Of a stretch of 5,507 nucleotides of DNA, positions 5,129 to 5,507 are shown one piece after another (the stretch's first letter is position 1; every line of letters begins with the position of its first letter). The translations under genes were made by a program, and so were the position numbers. The notes beneath the pieces are model-generated. The model was not told the DNA's origin. It worked only from the letters and a program-made list of their open reading frames with translations, and did no database searches. The DNA is taken from the NCBI GenBank assembly GCA_002497965.1, contig DAFR01000161.1, forward strand, positions 1 to 5,507. The letters run 5' to 3'. Source of the stretch: Methanomicrobiaceae archaeon UBA436 (GTDB lineage Archaea > Halobacteriota > Methanomicrobia > Methanomicrobiales > Methanoculleaceae).

Positions 5129-5507
5129 ATGCGCCGGATCGTTGCCGCGATCTTCTTCCTCTGTCTCCTTGCCGGCACGGTAGCCGGTATCCAGATCGTT
5201 GAGTTCTGCCCCGACCCCTACCAGCCCGGTGACCCCGACGAATACCTGATGCTGGAGGGGACGGGGTTGCTCGACGGGTATGTTATCTCGGACGGGGAGG
5301 GGGGTTACCGGTTCCCGCCCGGAACGCGGATCGACGGCCGGCTGGTTGTCGCGAGGAGCGGGGCGGCGTTTGAGCAGGCGCACGGTTACCTGCCAGATTT
5401 TGAGACCGAGGAACGTACACCGGCAGTCCCTGATGTGATCCCCAACGGAAACCTCCTGATGGCAAACCGGGCGGACGAACTCCTCCTCTACCACGGGACG
5501 ACCCTTG
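5129..5507 (+). CDS. Secreted protein with lamin-tail-like domain (3' end outside window)
   Basis: The first 126 codons of a gene that continues past the right edge. Residues 1-20 form a signal peptide: MRR, a hydrophobic core (IVAAIFFLCLLAG) and small residues (TVAG) for cleavage. No lipobox cysteine is at the cleavage point, so it is probably exported and not a lipoprotein. The mature part reads IVEFCPDPYQPGDPDEYLMLEG, then YVISDGEGGYRFPPGTRI, a VVARSG strand, and NGNLLMANRADELLLYHG. This is the strand order of a lamin-tail domain (an entry like VEVxPDP..DEYxxL, a turn SDGxGxYxFPxGT, and an ending like LxNxxDxxxLYxG). From memory, in methanogens such domains often precede phospholipase D or nuclease domains, but that part is not in view. 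There is no Shine-Dalgarno sequence before the ATG, consistent with leaderless initiation. Confidence 0.8.
   Translation, partial: MRRIVAAIFFLCLLAGTVAGIQIVEFCPDPYQPGDPDEYLMLEGTGLLDGYVISDGEGGYRFPPGTRIDGRLVVARSGAAFEQAHGYLPDFETEERTPAVPDVIPNGNLLMANRADELLLYHGTTL

Noticed and set aside
5102..5494. 130-codon minus-strand frame at the right edge
   Set aside because: Opposite strand to the signal-peptide and lamin-tail coding frame; no motif of its own.

Overview
The window reads as a GC-rich methanogenic euryarchaeon. The Methanomicrobiales, and a Methanoculleus-like genome in particular, are my best guess from codon use and gene content; the genus is inference. The domain is well supported. There is an archaeal 7S signal recognition particle (SRP) RNA, an archaeal elongation factor 1-beta next to a tiny CPxCG zinc-ribbon gene, a malate dehydrogenase closest in memory to the NADP-using enzyme of Methanocaldococcus jannaschii, a kinase matching MfnE of methanofuran synthesis, and TATA-type promoters, two of which sit so close to start codons that the transcripts would be leaderless or nearly so.

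Layout, left to right. Positions 1-117 (+) are the last 38 codons of an unrecognised gene. It converges on a two-HKD cardiolipin synthase-like membrane phospholipase D enzyme (126-1559, -). A 122-base divergent promoter region (1560-1681) follows. Next is a 338-residue protein with N-terminal zinc ribbons and a C-terminal Rossmann methyltransferase-like domain (1682-2698, +). The promoter of the SRP RNA appears to lie inside its last codons. The SRP RNA itself (about 2713-3019, +) fills a stretch where a spurious N-terminal extension of the next gene can be read. Malate dehydrogenase starts at 3033, only 13 bases after the RNA, and ends at 3998 before a T6 tract. It converges on a minus-strand cluster: mfnE (5088-4486), a 54-residue zinc-ribbon gene (4440-4276) and aEF-1beta (4273-4019). 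A short divergent region (5089-5128) separates mfnE from a secreted protein with a lamin-tail-like domain that runs off the right edge (5129-5507, +).

How they work together: the SRP RNA and aEF-1beta belong to protein targeting and translation, the zinc-ribbon gene travels with aEF-1beta, mfnE supplies the C1-carrier cofactor of methanogenesis, and malate dehydrogenase serves central carbon metabolism. Cardiolipin synthase and the lamin-tail protein act at or outside the membrane. I see no CRISPR array, insertion sequence, phage gene or defence system; this is mostly a housekeeping region. The points most worth a second look are the SRP RNA hidden under a false ORF extension, its near-fusion to mdh without a visible terminator or promoter between them, and the uncharacterised zinc-ribbon methyltransferase-like protein.
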